Positions 1-14,293 are shown, counted from the stretch's first letter. The stretch is 64,000 nt of DNA from Cochliopodium minus (GCA_024220525.1 JAMYWO010000065.1:29802-93801); one strand, 5' to 3'. Translations and numbers: made by a program. Notes: generated by a model not told the origin, from the letters alone.

Positions 1-1643
1 AGGCATTGGATATGGCTAAAATTGCTCATCAGAAAGATCCCAATGATTCACTCATGATAGCTACGATTGGGTATATCTATTTCATACGACAAAAATATAA
101 AAAGGCATTGCATTTTTTTAATGAGGCAATCAAATTGGATATTGGATTTGCAATGGCTTATTTGAATAGGTAAACCTTTATTATTTTATCACAATATATT
201 CAAAATTTTAAATAAAATATTTCAGTTATAATTGAACTGAGCACTAAAAAAAAAAATCATAGATAGTTCATATCAATCCAATTCAACCAATTCATATAAA
301 ACAATAAAAAAAAAATTTAAATAAAAATTAATTCCCAATCAAATTGAGCTATATAAGAATTCAAATATGGAAATGTTTTATTTTTAAATTGGATTGTTGT
401 ATAAATTTAAAATATCTGTAATAAAAATTTATATTACTGTATAATTGAATTGATATCACAATATCTTTATAATAAATTGAAATGATTTTCCAAAAAAAAA
501 AATTTTAGTGATCCTGATAAACATTACTTCATTAGAAAGTGAAATACTTTCATTTTTGTTTTAAATTCATCTTTGTTTTTTTTTTCAGTTTGATTAAAAA
601 GTTTTATATTAAAATTTAAAAGATTACAACATATATATGTAAATACATTCATTCACAAAGAAAAAAAAGAAAAGAAAGTACCATAACATCATCTTTTTTA
701 CTTTTAATAATTTTTTTTTTTTCTTCAAATCAAAAAGAGGAAACACACATTTAAGATTGGGAGATAAAGATAAAGCCCTCGAAGATTTTTCAACTGCAAT
801 CACTATCAACAAAGGTAAAATAAAAAAAAAAAGTTAATAAAAGAAAAATATAGAAAAAATCAACATGAGTTATTAACTTAAAGAAAGAATATTATGGAAA
901 ACTAAATAATGAAATAAAATTTGAACAAAATTATTAAAAAAAACTGATAAAAGATTCATTTAACATACAAAAATAATTTAAATAAATTTAAAAAAATATT
1001 AAAAAATATTTGAATTGAAACCAAAAGATTTGAATTAAATATTATTCAATGAAATCAAAACAAAATAAAAACACAATAAATAATAAAATAATTAATGAAT
1101 TAATTTATGAAATATTTAAAAAATCTTAAAAAATAAATGTTCAAATAAAATAACTTGAAATAAAATATGAAAAAAATAAAATATTAAAAATTTTATTCAA
1201 AATTTTTTTTTAAAAAAAACAGAGTTTGAATCAGCATATTTCGCAAGAGGAAATTCATGCATTGAAATGAACAAGTTAGAAGAAGCAGAAAAAGATTTGA
1301 AAACATGCGTCAGTTTGGCTCCCAACAAATCCCGCTCTCACATCAGATTGGGTCTTATCTATCACAAACAAGGCAACCATGAGAAAGCCATGTATGCCAT
1401 AACCAATGGTCTTTTGTTGGACCAAAAAGATAAGTATGGATTCGTTTGTAAGGGTGATCTCATGATTGACATGAAGGTAAACAAAAATTTTTTTTTTCAT
1501 TTTGTGATTTATTTTGTATTTTTGTGATTTAATTTTTATTTTTTATTTTATTTATTTTTTATTTTGATTTAATTTTATTAATTTTTATTTTTATTTATTT
1601 ATTTTTATTTTATTTTTATTTAATTTTTATTTCGTAATTCTTA

Positions 1644-1674
<31 letters not shown>

Positions 1675-1818
1675 ATTTTTTATTTTGAATATTTCAATTC
1701 TTTTTATTTTTTATTTTTTATTTTTATTTTTATTTTTATTTTTATTTTTATTTTTATTTTTATTTTTATAATATTTTTATTTTATTTTTATTTTTATTTT
1801 TATTTTTATTTTTTATTT

Positions 1819-1853
<35 letters not shown>

Positions 1854-2060
1854 GAATTTTTTTTTTTTAAGGATTACAATACAGCTCTTGAAGCTTATAA
1901 TACTGCGATTGAAATTGACGTAAAATATGTTAAAGCCTACCAACAAAGAGCCAAACTGTATGATTTGCTTCTCAAAAAAGATTTAGCAGAGAAAGACAGG
2001 GAAACTATTGAAAAGTTAACTTTTACCCTCCCAGAAAAAGATAAAAAAGAAAAAAAATGA
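1..2060 (+). CDS. TPR-repeat protein, 3' part (5' end outside window)
   Basis: Exons 1-169, 738-814, 1223-1476 and 1872-2060 join in one frame and end in TGA. The first exon is open at the window edge, so the start is missing. The product is built of tetratricopeptide-like helical repeats: segments such as KKALHFFNEAIKLD, KALEDFSTAITIN and EEAEKDLKTCVSLAP show the usual small residue/Ala-Phe spacing and follow each other about every 34 residues. The C-terminus is lysine-rich. TPR arrays are protein-interaction scaffolds and no catalytic domain is visible, so no specific role can be given. All three introns are GT-AG; the third is filled by a TTTTTA-type simple repeat. Confidence is good for the TPR call and moderate for the first splice junction, which was chosen because it keeps the repeat register. 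Confidence 0.75.
1530..1862. repeat. T-rich simple repeat (TTTTTA/TTTTATT-type) inside an intron
   Basis: Nearly the whole intron between the third and fourth exons of the TPR gene consists of degenerate then near-perfect repeats of TATTTTT units. Similar tracts occur at 13167-13217, 14264-14323, 37021-37110 and, as the complement, at 48561-48653 and 52505-52680. Confidence 0.8.
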
Positions 2061-2192
2061 TAAATAATTGAAATTTTGATTTTTCTTTGTTTTGTTTATT
2101 TTCTCTTTTTTTTTTTTAAAAAAAATTAAAATTAAAAATTATTTTTAATGTTTGTCAAACAAGTTTTTGTTTTGTTTTTTTTTTTTTAAATT

Positions 2193-5100
2193 TTATAATA
2201 TTCTTCCATCCATTATAAAAAAAGTGACTAGAAGTGAAGCAACAAAGTAATAGTTCTGGCCAGCAGTGACGTTCAAGTTAAGCAAATAACCTGATCTGTT
2301 AATAGAACCAAGATTAAGTTTATCATTGGTAGTGAATTCCTTTGAGAAAAAAGAAAAAATTAAAATGAAAAAATTTAAATTATTTTTTTACATAAAGAAC
2401 AAGAGGTTGATTCGCACTCACTGAGGTGTAACAAAAGTTTCTTTCAAATATTCTAAAAACTCCATTTTTGTTGTGTTGGCCAAACTGTTGAAAGACAGGA
2501 TTCCTATTAAAGCAAAGTTTAGTGATGGAAGATTTTTCTGTGTATTCAATGTGGGCGAATTCCCATTTTAATCCAGTGATGTCCAACTTGGTGCTTGTGT
2601 ATAAAGGAAATCTGCTCATGACCATTTTGTTAATCATTCTTGGCTTTTCGATGCAAAAGTGGATATCTTTAGTAGAAAACAAAATGCTATCCTGAATTTG
2701 TCCACTTAATGCCACATTGTATGTCGGAAAAAACATGAAACAACCATTGCTGTTATAGAAACTACAAGTAGAAGAAGGGATATTTAAGATTTGAATGGGG
2801 TCTATCTTTTCACATCTTTCTAATGAAACGGTTCTCAATGAATTGTTTTCTTTGGAGAGGGTTTCGATGTCAGAGAATTCAATGTTTTTCAAATCGTTCA
2901 AATTCAATTTCTTAAGACTGAACTCTTTCAAGAATTTGTGGATACTTTCTAACTCCAAGTTGTTACATCCACTGATATCTAATTCTTTAATCTCTTTGAA
3001 TCCCATTTTTAAAATCTCTAAAGTTTCCAAACCAAGGCTTGTACAAAATCCCAACTAAATAAAAATAAAAAATTATTTTAAAAAAGTTTTTTTTTTACAT
3101 CAAGATTTTTTAAATTTGGAATTTTTTTGGAAATAATTTTGAGTGAAGAGTCTTTCATGGATGAAAAGTTGTACACCCCAAATTCTTCAAGAGATTCAAG
3201 GAGAGGAAAATTTTCAAAAAACTGCTCGAAATCAAACTCTTCTTCGAAAGAAATCTGGGGGAGATGCAACAGTTTGAGAGAAGAGGAGTTGTTATTGATA
3301 ATGTGTAAAAGAGAAGGAAGAATAAGGGGAGACAAAGTGGCCTTGCTCTTCAAGTTTAGAACAGAAAGATTTTTGTGGTGAATGAAAACTTTGTCAAAGA
3401 GAGTTGTTTGAAGATCCACATCCAAATTTTTGGAAGGAGAAAACACAATTTTCTGGATCTTGTGGGCATTTTCGATAGCGTAAGGGAGAATCTTGCATCC
3501 ATTCTTTATTAATCTTGAAAAAACGATCAATTCATTCGAATCATAAGGAAACAAATCTAGTATCTGTGGAGCTATAAAAGGATTTAGTTCCAATGCAGTG
3601 TTGAAATAGAAAACAGATTTTTTGGAAAGATAATCTTCCAATTCTCCCTCTTTGAAAGTATCAACGATAGGATCTTGATATTTTACTTTTGGGTTCTTCA
3701 AATAAAAGTCGATGTAAGATCCAAAAAGAAAATTTCCTTCAATTTTTTAAACGGAAAAAAAAGTAATTATTATTTTTATTTTTTTTAAAAAAAAAAATTT
3801 TAAAAAGGTTTTGTACCTTTTGATAGTAATTCTTTATCTTCGGTCTTCACGGAAGTGGCATCAACCAAACTTTTTTCGGTTCTTGACAAAAGTTTCGAAG
3901 AAACAAAATTCGTCTTTTGAAGTTTGTGCACATACAAATTGGCAATAGAATAGAGGGCCAGGTGATTACCAGGATCAAACTCGAAGATTTTGTGGTAAAT
4001 TTCTTTTGCTTCTTTGTGTTTCGGGTATTCCTTGAGCAATTCTCCATATCTGATGTAACCGTCAATGAACTTTGGAAAGTTTTTTATTATGGTCTCATAG
4101 AGGCTCACTGCTTTACTGTAATAGACACTATTTCCCGAGGAGGTGGACTTATTCAACATGTGAAATACATTTGCGAGTTGAAAGGATGTATCCAAGCTCC
4201 CTGCTGTTGATCTCAGAGCGTTCTAAAAAAATAAATTAATAAAAAAATAAATAAAAAGTAAAATAATAAAAATTAAATAATAAAATTATATATTAAAAAA
4301 AAGTAAAAAAAACAAAAATTAATAAAAATTGTTTTCTTAATTTTTATTTAAATTAATTCTTACCGTCAACATTTCTTGCGCAGATCCCAAAATTCTTTCA
4401 TTTGCTTGATTGTTTGTGCTTTCTTTTACTTTGTAGATAAGAGCCATTCCTTATCAACAAAAATTCAATCAATTATTTCCAAAAAAAAGAAAAAAGAAAA
4501 AAGAAGAAAAAAAGATTCTGAAAAAAACTTTTTGAATTTTTTTTTTTACCTCCTGCATAGTCTACCAAGTTAATATGTTTCACTTTGGACTCTATCGAAA
4601 CAATGTCCGAGTCAACAAAAAAGAAACTATCAATGAAATTAGTGTTGTTGTAAGTTTCGTAGCAATTCGCTTGGAACTCTATGTTCATCAAACTTTTCAA
4701 TCTGTTCAAAATCAAGATCTTGTCATTATAATCAATCAAGTCTTTCACATTGCTCATTTCCAATTCAGCAGGAGACAAAATCTTTTCGAATTTCTCTTGC
4801 AACTTTTCTTTTAGTTCTCCATTCCAATAAAAGTCGGAATCTTCAGAGTTCTCATTGGTTCCGAGGATCAAATTCAAAAATTCTGAAGTGATACTCTTGA
4901 AGATTTGGTCGTTGGGAACGGTGAGTTGGGACATCATTTCTCGGTAGAGTGATCTCAGTTGGCATTTCATTGTTCTTACCAGTGCTTCCACCAACAACAA
5001 TTTTTTGATTTCGTCATTCTTTGAATTATATCTAACTCTTCCTATTTGTCTTTTTATTCATTTTAAAATAAAAGTTTTTCAAAATAAAAATTTTGACATG

Positions 5101-7549
5101 AAAAAATTTAAAAACAGAAAAATAAAAATTTGATTTTAAATTGTTGAAATTAAAATAAAAATTTTGTTAAATTTAAAAATTTGTTCTTTTTTTTTTACCT
5201 TATATTTACTCCCATTTCATGGAATACAAGAATTAATTTTGAAGGATCATTTCTGTGTTCCCTTTCAAAATTTTCGTCCAAATGTTGTGCGAGCATAGGA
5301 ACTGTGTTAACGAGAAGATCTCTGAAGGCCTCCTCCACTTCTGCTTTATGAATTTTATGATCATGGATTCCCATTCTAGAAAAAGCATCTGGAGACAAAG
5401 GTTTCTTCCATTTTTGAACAAATTCTTTGTTGAAAAGTTTTTGAATTAAATTATTAAAAAAAAAATTTTTAAAGGTAAAAACCTGGACGTAAAAGTTGAT
5501 ACAATGTCTTTTGCCAATTTGTTTTTCCGGGTGGCTACAAAAACATTTGTTTTTTGATTATCAAAATATTAAATAAAGAATTCAAAAAAACAAAAAAAAA
5601 AATAAGATTCTTTACTTCAGGAGGCATGTATCTTGCAAAATCCAAAACATAAAATCTCCCATCTTTTCCTTTTCCTTTATGAACCTTTTTAATATATAAA
5701 TGATAAATTAATAATAAAGTACAGGTTACATTTTTAATTTAAAAAAAAAGATCTTCTAAATTTTACTTCTATATCAGCAGGTCCATAAATGTTCACTTTC
5801 TTTTTGTTTCCAACAATATGTCCTTTGATATTCATCTTTTTACCCAACTTCTCCATCATTTCGTTCACTTTTGGTTCACTATCATAAACTGTATTTCCTG
5901 CATCAAAACTTCCATACCTAAGTTTAAATTTAATATTTTTAATCAAGGGTTGGAAACAAAAATTATTAATAAGGTTTGTCTTACACAATAGTATCTAAAA
6001 TAAAAAATATAAAAGTTTTGTTAGATTTGATTAAAAATTTCATCAATATTTTATAAAATGATTTACCTTTTCCTATTGGAAGTAATGATATTGCGGTAAC
6101 TCTATATCCTCTATAATCTATCAAGGCCATCAATGGAACATGGAGACCTATTTAATTCAAACAAACGATTTTATTTTAATTGAAAAATTGAATTAAAATT
6201 AAAAGTGAATAAATGCATTATTTGTTTATTCAACATTTGTTTTAAAAAGATAATTTACCTTCAATTTTGTGATTGAAATAAGTCATCAAGCCGTTCAGTT
6301 CATGTCCCGCTGCTTTCATTGCACCTTCATCCCCTCCATAAATTCCTTCAAAATCAATTGCAAACTTGAACAATATACCTATTTTAAAATTGAAATAAAG
6401 ATTTGAGAAAAAGATTAAAACTAAGAAAATTTTACCTTGTACAATGTATTTCTGAAAAAAAAAAAATAACAAAATTATTTGATATTGTTGAAAGGAAATT
6501 ATATTTTTACTTCACCTCCAGCAATCCCTATTTTAAAAAGAAATTTTTATTTTGATATTAAAAACAAAAAAAAGAAACGATCAAATTTTACCTCCAATAC
6601 CAACAGGTTTTATTGTTTTTTTCTCATTTGGAAGGCATTTCTCCGAAATGATGATTCTTCCATAAGTCTCCGCACAATAAACAAAGTCTTGTGCCAAATT
6701 TCTCAGCCCGTCATATTTCTCGTATGAATTCTCCAAGCTCATCAGCTCTTGAAACTTCTCATTCCACTCTGGAGGTTTTGGGATCACCTTCGAAGTTTTT
6801 GACCACTTGATCGCCTTAAGAAGTTTTGCTAGATTGCTGCTGTTCACTTGAGGATCCTTTTCTGTTTCTTCATTTTTGTTTTCCTTTATTGTATCTTCAG
6901 GATTATCATAATTGCTTGTATTTTCGATGAGATATTGGTTCTCTTCTGTATTCTTTGTTGTATATTTCTTCTCCTCTGTATATCCAGGTATGCTATATTT
7001 GTTTTCCTCCTTGATTGATTCTCCTGTTGGATTATATCCTTTTATTGTATCTTCTGGGTTATCATAATTGCTTGTATTGGGTATTGTATATTTAATCTCT
7101 TCTTCTTTTTCATTTTCTTTTATATCTTTATAATTTTCTGTATAATTGTTGTTATCATCACCAATCAAGTAATTAGATGATTCTGGTTGATTATAATTCG
7201 TGGAATTTGTTTTTATGTTATATCCCGTTAAAGAAATTTCATTTGGCTTATCATAATTAGAAGGGAGACCATAATTAGGAGGATGGCTATAATTTATCTG
7301 TTTATTATCATCTCCTCTTTGATTTTTATCACCTCTGTAACCAGAAAAATAATTATTAACTCTTATTTCATCTTCAAATTGATCTTTATCCTCTTCATCA
7401 TCTCCAGGTGGTAGATAATTCCTATTCTTTCCTTTATATTTCGATTTAATTTCTTCAGTTATCTTATAAGAAACCTCGGAAGATTCATCCTCAAAAATTC
7501 CAAGATAGTTTTCTAATTCATCCTGTGGTATAAGATAATTGTTTTCCAT
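2193..7549 (-). CDS. CLU domain-TPR-LRR protein with hydrophobic C-terminal tail, paralog A
   Basis: Sixteen exons (complement): 6592-7549, 6511-6527, 6436-6451, 6259-6378, 6067-6147, 5985-5994, 5767-5917, 5616-5684, 5483-5534, 5199-5424, 4550-5049, 4364-4449, 3817-4222, 3099-3736, 2392-3054, 2193-2339. They sum to 4140 nt, 1379 residues. Residues 1-290 are low complexity with NYL motifs (MENNYL at the start, RNYLPP later). Residues about 290-570 match the CLU domain known from Clu/CLUH proteins, with AGHELNGL, ALIDYRGYR, YGSFDAGNTV, GRFYVLDFARYMPP and LSPDAFSRMG. CLUH proteins bind mRNAs for mitochondrial proteins in the cytosol. TPR-like helices (about 760-890) and leucine-rich repeats (about 1000-1180) follow, then an unrecognised conserved domain. 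The last 48 residues end in a hydrophobic stretch and MDGRIL. Unlike B and C it lacks the intron after the 11-nt exon and has an extra intron at 3737-3816. The membrane role is inferred. Confidence 0.85.
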
Positions 7550-7738
7550 TTATTTAAAAAATTGAGTTATTTTTAATTCTTTTTCAAAATTGAAATATAA
7601 ATTTTTTTTTTTTATTTTTTTTTTTAAATTACAAACATATAAAATCAAATTTAAGAATCAAATTTACAAATATAATCTTCAAATGTAAAATCATTGATTG
7701 TTGAAAATTGAATAACAAAAGTTTTAGTTCAAAAAATG

Positions 7739-10700
7739 TTAAAAAATTCTGTTGTCAATCAAATAGAACATGATTAAGATGGGAATGATCATGTAGACAT
7801 TATTTCCCTGGCAAACTATAATACTCAGAAACATGTTTTTTCTTTGAATGGTACCAATGTGTTTTCTCATCCCTCCAGAAGTTTCCTTTTAACGAAATTT
7901 GTTAAGAAAAAAAAAGAAAAGAAAAAAAAAAGATCGATTACATATGCCATAAGAGGAAGATTTGAATTAGGGGATGAAAAGGAAAAAGTTCTTCCACAAA
8001 TGTTAAAGATGCCATTAGTTTTAATGCCAACTTGGTTGAAAACAGTTTTGTTACCCAAATTGAGTTTAATGCTGTGATTGCTTTCCATTCTTTCAATAGA
8101 ACAGTATTCCCAGTTTTTATTTTCGCCATCCACATTTATTTGAGCTACAAACTGATATTTGCACCAAAAAAGTTTATTGATCATCTTGGGTTTTATGATG
8201 TACATGGTGAAATCATTATTTCCGACTTTGTAAGTATCAGTAATACTCGAAAGGAAAGAAAGTTCTTTAAGAGAAAAAGGAATATAATATCCATTAGTAT
8301 TAAGGAAGTTACAGGTGGAGATGGGCAAGTGGAGAATATCATAGGGATCTATCAGATTACAATCTTTGAAAGAGAGATACTCGAGACTGTTTTCTGCTTT
8401 CAAAAACTGCTTAATCATGTCAAATGTCAGATTTTTGTTTGAACTCAAGTCCAAGTGACCTATTTTGTTCTCTGAGATAATCTTTAGGAGATTTTCAATG
8501 TTGATTTGATCACATCCACTGATATCTAGCTTTTTCAATTCTTTGAATTCTTTCAAAATTTCGAGACTTTCCAAACCAAGACTTCTACAATATCCCAACT
8601 AAAATTAAAATTAAAAGTTTGTTTTTAGAGTAAAAATTTGTTAAAGAAGAAACTTTTTTTGCGAATTTTTTTTTTTTTACATCAAGACTTTTTAAGTTTG
8701 GAATCTTTTTAGATATGATCTTGAAGGAAGAATCTTTCATGGATGAAAAGTTGCACAAGCCAAATTCTTCAAGTCCTGGAAAATGGGGAAATTTTTCGAA
8801 GAATTGATCGAAATCAAAACCTTCTTCGAAAAGAATTAGGGGAAGATGCACTGATTTGAGAGAAGAAGAGTTGTTGTTCACCATGTTCAAAAGAGAGGGG
8901 ATTATCTGGGTAGACACTATAGTCCCTTTTAAGTTCAAGTGTTCCAAACGAGCACAGTAAAGAAAAATGTCGTTGAAAATTCTTTTCTCTCTTTCTAATC
9001 CCAAGTTATCAATGGAAAACAGTTTGAGATCATCGATCGTCTTTGCGATTTTCTTGCAGTGAGAAACAATCTGGTTGAAACCGTTAGACATCAAAGAAGA
9101 AAGGTAGACGATCTCCTTGTTTTCAAAGGGATAGTTCTGCAAGATTTGAGGGATCAAGTAAGGTGTTGCCTCAGCAGCGACGTTGTAAAACTTGGCAGAT
9201 TTCTTGATGTAAAAGAGCTCTCTGTCCTCACTTGAATATTCGTTTATTCCATAATGAGTATCCAAAGCCTTTCTTTTGTGCCTCAAAATCAAGTTCATCA
9301 AGAGTCCGTAGAGATAGTAAGATTTGGAAGTAGATTGAACGTCATTGAGAGAAAGAGAAATGCATTTCTCGAGCATCTCCTCGCAAGATTTGACCAATTC
9401 GACATCAGAAACTCCATGATTTATGCTCCTCTCGTAAAAAGCTCTGAGTCTTTGGTAGTAGAAGTTTGCCAAAGAATACAAACAATCGATGTCTTCAGGT
9501 AGAGAGCTAAATATCTCCTTGTATCTCTTTTCTGCCTTTTCGTAATAAGCCATACACAACTCTAAATCTCCGAGTCTGATCCAAGACATTTTGTGCTCTG
9601 GCAAAGACTTGATGTTGCTTTTGTAGATTGTTTTCGCTCTTTGATACAGTTCCGTTTTTAAAGAGAATTGTTGTTCTACGTCTATCATTAGTTGGAAGAC
9701 ATTAGCGAGCTGGAATGTAGTCTCAATGTGTCCGGATGTTGATCTTTAAAAAATAAAATTTAAGTAAAATTGAATTACAATTTAAAATATTTTTTTTTTT
9801 TTTGGGTTTACTTTTGTGCATTCTTTGTTTTTGCAAATGAAAAATAAAAAGAAAATAAAATAAAAAAAAAAAGATTTTTTTAAAATTTTTTTACAGTCAA
9901 CAATTCTTGTGCAGTGTTCAAAATTCGGTTAGTGGTATCGTAGTTTTTCATTTCCTTAATTTTATAAACAAGAGACATTCCTAAAAGATTTTGGTTTTAA
10001 ATTTTGATAAAAAAAAGTTTTTTTTCGAATTTTTTTTTTTTTTTTACCACTTGCATAATCAATCAAGTTTAGATGTTTGACTTTCGTATCAACAGAAACA
10101 ATGTCAGTCACAAGGAAGAGGATCGTCGAAAGTTGTGCACCAGAATGGAAAAAAAGATCGCTGCAACCTTTGGAGAGTTTGATGTTCATCATCTTTATAA
10201 ATCTCTTCAAAAGAACAAGCATGTCGAGATCATCTACAAGTGTTCTGATCTGGAAATTAGGTTCCATTTCTCCAGGAGACAAGATTTTCTCAAATTTTTC
10301 CACCAATTTTTCTTTTAAAACCCCATTCCAGTATTGTTCCGACTTTGTCTGGTTTATGTTCCCGAAGATCAAGTTCATGAAGGAGATGGTGATCTCTCTG
10401 AAGACTTCTTCATTGGGAACGGTTAGCTGGGACATCTTTTCTCTGTAAAGTGCTCTCAAGTGGCTTTTCATTGTTCTTGCAAGTGCTTCTACCATCAAAA
10501 GCTTTTTGATTGTTTCATTCTTGGAATTGAATCTGACTCTTCCTATTTGTCTTTAGAAAAACCATTTTTATTTTAAATTTGAAAAAAAAAAATATTTTTT
10601 TTTCTTTTTTTACCTCATGTTCACTCCCACTTCATGAAAAACAAGAATGAATTCCGAAGGATCATTTTTGTGCTCCTTTTCAAACCTCTCATCTAATGAC

Positions 10701-13167
10701 TGTGCAAGGCTGGGAATTATTTCGATTAAAAGATGTTTGAATGCTTCTTTCACTTCTGCTTTGTGAACTTTATTATCATGGATTCCCATTCTAGAATAAG
10801 AATCTGGTGAAAGAGGTGTTTTTGATTTTTGAACAAATTCTTTTTTTTTTGAAATTTTTAAATTGTTTACTTTTAAAATTAAAAATTTTTTTTGAATTAA
10901 AATACCAGGACGTAAAAGTTGATACAATGTTTTTTGCCATTGACTCTTTTTGGGTGTCTTTGAATAATTTCTTTTATAAATTGAAATAATGGATTATAGA
11001 AAAAAAAATTACTTCAGGAGGCATGTATCTTGCAAAATCTAAAACATAAAATCTTCCATCTTTTCCTTTATGAACCTTTTTTAAAATAATTAAATGATAA
11101 AATGGTTAAAATTTTAAATTTAAATAAAAAAACATCTGAATTTTACTTCTATATCAGCAGGTCCGTAGATGTTCACTTTCCTAAATTTTCCAACGATGTG
11201 TCCTTTGATATTCATCTTTTTACCCAACTTCTCCATCATTTCATTCACTTTTGGTTCACTATCATAAACTGTATTTCCTGCATCAAAACTTCCATACCTA
11301 AATTCAAAGTTTTTATTTACATTTTTACTACAGTTGGAAGAAAAATTGAAAATTGTCTTACACAATAGTATCTGATATAAAAAATACAAAAATTTAGTTA
11401 GATATGATTAGTTATTCGTCAATTTTTTTAATCAAATAAAGCATTTACCTTTTCCAATTGGAAGTAATGAAATTGCGGTCACTCTGTACCCTCTATAATC
11501 TATCAATGCCATCAATGGAAAATGAAGACCTATTAATGTAAGGATAAATTTTAAAATTTGTTGAAAAAATTATTTTAAAGTTCAAAATGAAAATATTTGT
11601 TTATTCAATATTTGTTTTAAAAAAATAATTTACCTTCAATTTTTTGGTCGAAGTAAGTCATCAAGCCGTTCAGTTCATGTCCCGCTGCCTTCATTGCACC
11701 TTCATCCCCTCCATAGATTCCTTCAAAATCAATTGCAAACTTGAACAATATACCTATTTTAAAGTTGAAATAAATCAAGATTTGAAAAAAAGTTTAAAAC
11801 TAAGAAAATTTTACCTTGTACAATGTATTTCTGAAAAATAAAAAATGAAAAATTATTTTATTGAAAGGAAATCATGTTTTTTACTTCACCTCCAGCAATC
11901 CCTATTTAAAAAGAAAATTATTATTTTGAAATATAAAAAAAATAAACAATCAAATTTTGCCTCCAACGTTGACAGGTTTTATTGTTTTTTTCTCATTTGG
12001 AAGGCATTTTTCTGAGATGATGATTTTTCCATATGTCTCCGCACAATAAACAAAGTCTTGCGCAAGTTTTCTCAGTCCATCGTACTTTTGGAAGGATTCA
12101 TCCAAGCTCATCAGCCTTTGAAATTTTTTGTTCCACTCTGGTGGTTTGGGATCAGATTGGCCCTTCTTCCAAGGGATATCTGTCAATAATTTTGCAAGTG
12201 GACTGCATTCTGTATCTTCTTCACTTTCACTCTTACTTCTATCCTCATCTTCTTCATCTTCTACTCTGTCATTTTCATAATTGTAATTGTTATCGTTATT
12301 ATCATTGGAATTTTCCTCATCAGTGTCATTTTTGTTATCATAATTATTTTTGTATTGATTATTATCATCAATGTAGTTATTATTGGATTTATCATCGTCA
12401 TCTTCATCATTATAATTGTCTTTTAAATATTTATTCTCCACTATCTTTTCATTTGTTTCATAATTATTATATCCTCCTTTATATTCATTAGTATTCTTAT
12501 TATTTCCTCTATTATCATCCTTTCCATAATTGGATTCATTTCCCTTATATCCATATCCATAATTATAATTGGATTTTTGTTGATCATTCCCCTTGTAATT
12601 CTGATAGTTGTTATCATTCTGCTTATTTCCTCCAGTTGAAATTTCCTTGTCTTCTAATTCAGTCACCTGCTGATAATTGTTGACATTTCCATAATTATTA
12701 TTAATTTTATAATTAGATTTGGAAAGTATATTATTGTAGTTGTTACTTTTATTATCATTGTTGTTATTATTGGTGATTTCATTGTTATTATTGTTTCCAT
12801 TATTGGAAATGGGAAAATTGGAGAAAAAAAAATGGTAGGTAAAAGTTGATCTTGGGATGTTTTCTTCCTCTTCTTTGTTTTGTTGTGCTATAATCTTTTT
12901 TTCTTCAATCACATCTTCAGGCAAACTGCCATACCCTCCAAGATAATTAGAGAGAATCTCTCTTTCTTTGGGATGATTGGATTGCTCTTCAATGAATTGA
13001 TCAATATCGATATCTACTTCATCAGGAGGGAGATAATTGGTGTTATATCCACTAAATTTAGATCTGATAGATTCATTCAATTTTGTTGGTGTATCAGATT
13101 CATCATCCTCCTCAAATCCCAAATAATTTTCAATATCCTCTTCACCAATCAGGTAATTGTTCTCCAT
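7739..13167 (-). CDS. CLU domain-TPR-LRR protein with hydrophobic C-terminal tail, paralog B
   Basis: Sixteen exons (complement): 11961-13167, 11885-11901, 11815-11830, 11634-11753, 11449-11529, 11362-11371, 11147-11297, 11013-11075, 10906-10957, 10614-10839, 10048-10550, 9895-9980, 9812-9822, 8681-9743, 7942-8598, 7739-7885. The sum is 4410 nt, 1469 residues. Architecture is as in paralog A, with a longer Asn/Asp-rich linker (to about residue 330) between the NYL motifs and the CLU domain. The first intron appears to use a GC donor (exon ends GGAG, intron starts GCAAAA) where A and C have GT. A separate 11-nt exon (9812-9822) carries residues that in A are fused to the TPR exon. The tail has a hydrophobic segment around IIPILIMFYLI and ends DNRIF. 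The gene ends 190 bp after the start of A, in the same orientation. No signal peptide is seen, so the C-terminal segment is more likely a tail anchor than a GPI signal. Confidence 0.85.
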
Positions 13168-13217
13168 TTTTTATTTTATTTTTTATTTTTTATTTTTTAT
13201 TTTTTATTTTTTATTTT
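13167..13217. repeat. Short TTTTTTA array at the start codon of paralog B
   Basis: About seven units of a T-rich heptamer lie directly upstream (on the coding strand) of the ATG of paralog B, in the 173-bp spacer to paralog C. It is probably a simple repeat. Its position means the promoter or 5' UTR of B is almost pure A/T. Confidence 0.7.
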
Positions 13218-13339
13218 TGCATTTTTGAATTTTTTCATATTTGCATTAAAACAATGAAAATTCAAAAGATTTTTTTTTTGATTTTTTTAATTTAAAAACT
13301 TTGTATAAATTGAAAACTCTTTTTAAAAGAAAAAAGAGT

Positions 13340-14262
13340 TTAAAGAGCTCTTCCATCCATAATATAACAGAACATAAGAAATGGAAGAGCAAACATTATG
13401 TTGATTCCCTTTGTGATTCTTATAAAAAACATATTAACTTTTTTTTCAATCCTTCCAATGAGCTGTTTGCCATTATTGGTTATATCCTTTTTTAAAAAAA
13501 AAAAATAAAAAAGTAAAAAAAGTAAAAAAAAAAAAAGTTATTACATAAATTTCAATAGGAAGACTATTGGTGAAAACGAGATGATAAGATCTCCCAAAGA
13601 AGGAAGGTTTAAAAGCATTCATTACACCCATGTGAGCAAAAGCTTGCTGACCATTAAAGAAAAGTTTGGTGCTCTTTTGGGATTCGCTTCTTTCGATAGC
13701 AGCAAATTCCCAAAAAGTGTTCAAACCGTCCAACCTGTAATTGGTGTTGAAGGTATATTTCTGAGGCAACATTTTATTGAACGAAAAAGGTTTCTTGAAG
13801 TAGATCTGATAACCAGGGCCCCTGAAGGAAGTGTTGTCTTGAAATAGAACGGAAGTAGTGAAATCTTGGTCAGTGAAAGGAATGAAATAGCCGGTAGGAC
13901 CAACTAAACTGCACTTGGAATTTTGGAGTTGGAGCAATTGGTTCACATTCAACTGGTTGCAATTATGAAAAGAGATGAGTTTGAGGTTTCCTTCCATCTT
14001 GAGAAGTTTTTCGAGTTGGGCGTAGTTGAAGTTGTTTATGTTATTGAGGATCAGGGTTGACAAGTTTGTCTCCATCACAACGGGAAAGAAGAGCGATGAA
14101 TCGAATTGCTGGCAACCTGTAACATCGAGTGTTTCGAGATTCTTTATATTTCTAAGAATGTTAATTGTATCTAATCCAAGTCCCTCGCAAAGTGATAACT
14201 AAAAAAATTCAAAAATTAAAATTGTAAAAGGTTTAAATTAAAGTAAGAAATAAAAAGGTTTA

Positions 14263-14293
<31 letters not shown>

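Noticed and set aside
12033-12491. Open frame on the plus strand rich in His/Tyr/Cys
   Set aside because: It is the antisense of the Asn/Asp-rich linker of CLU paralog B; composition follows from the codons opposite.
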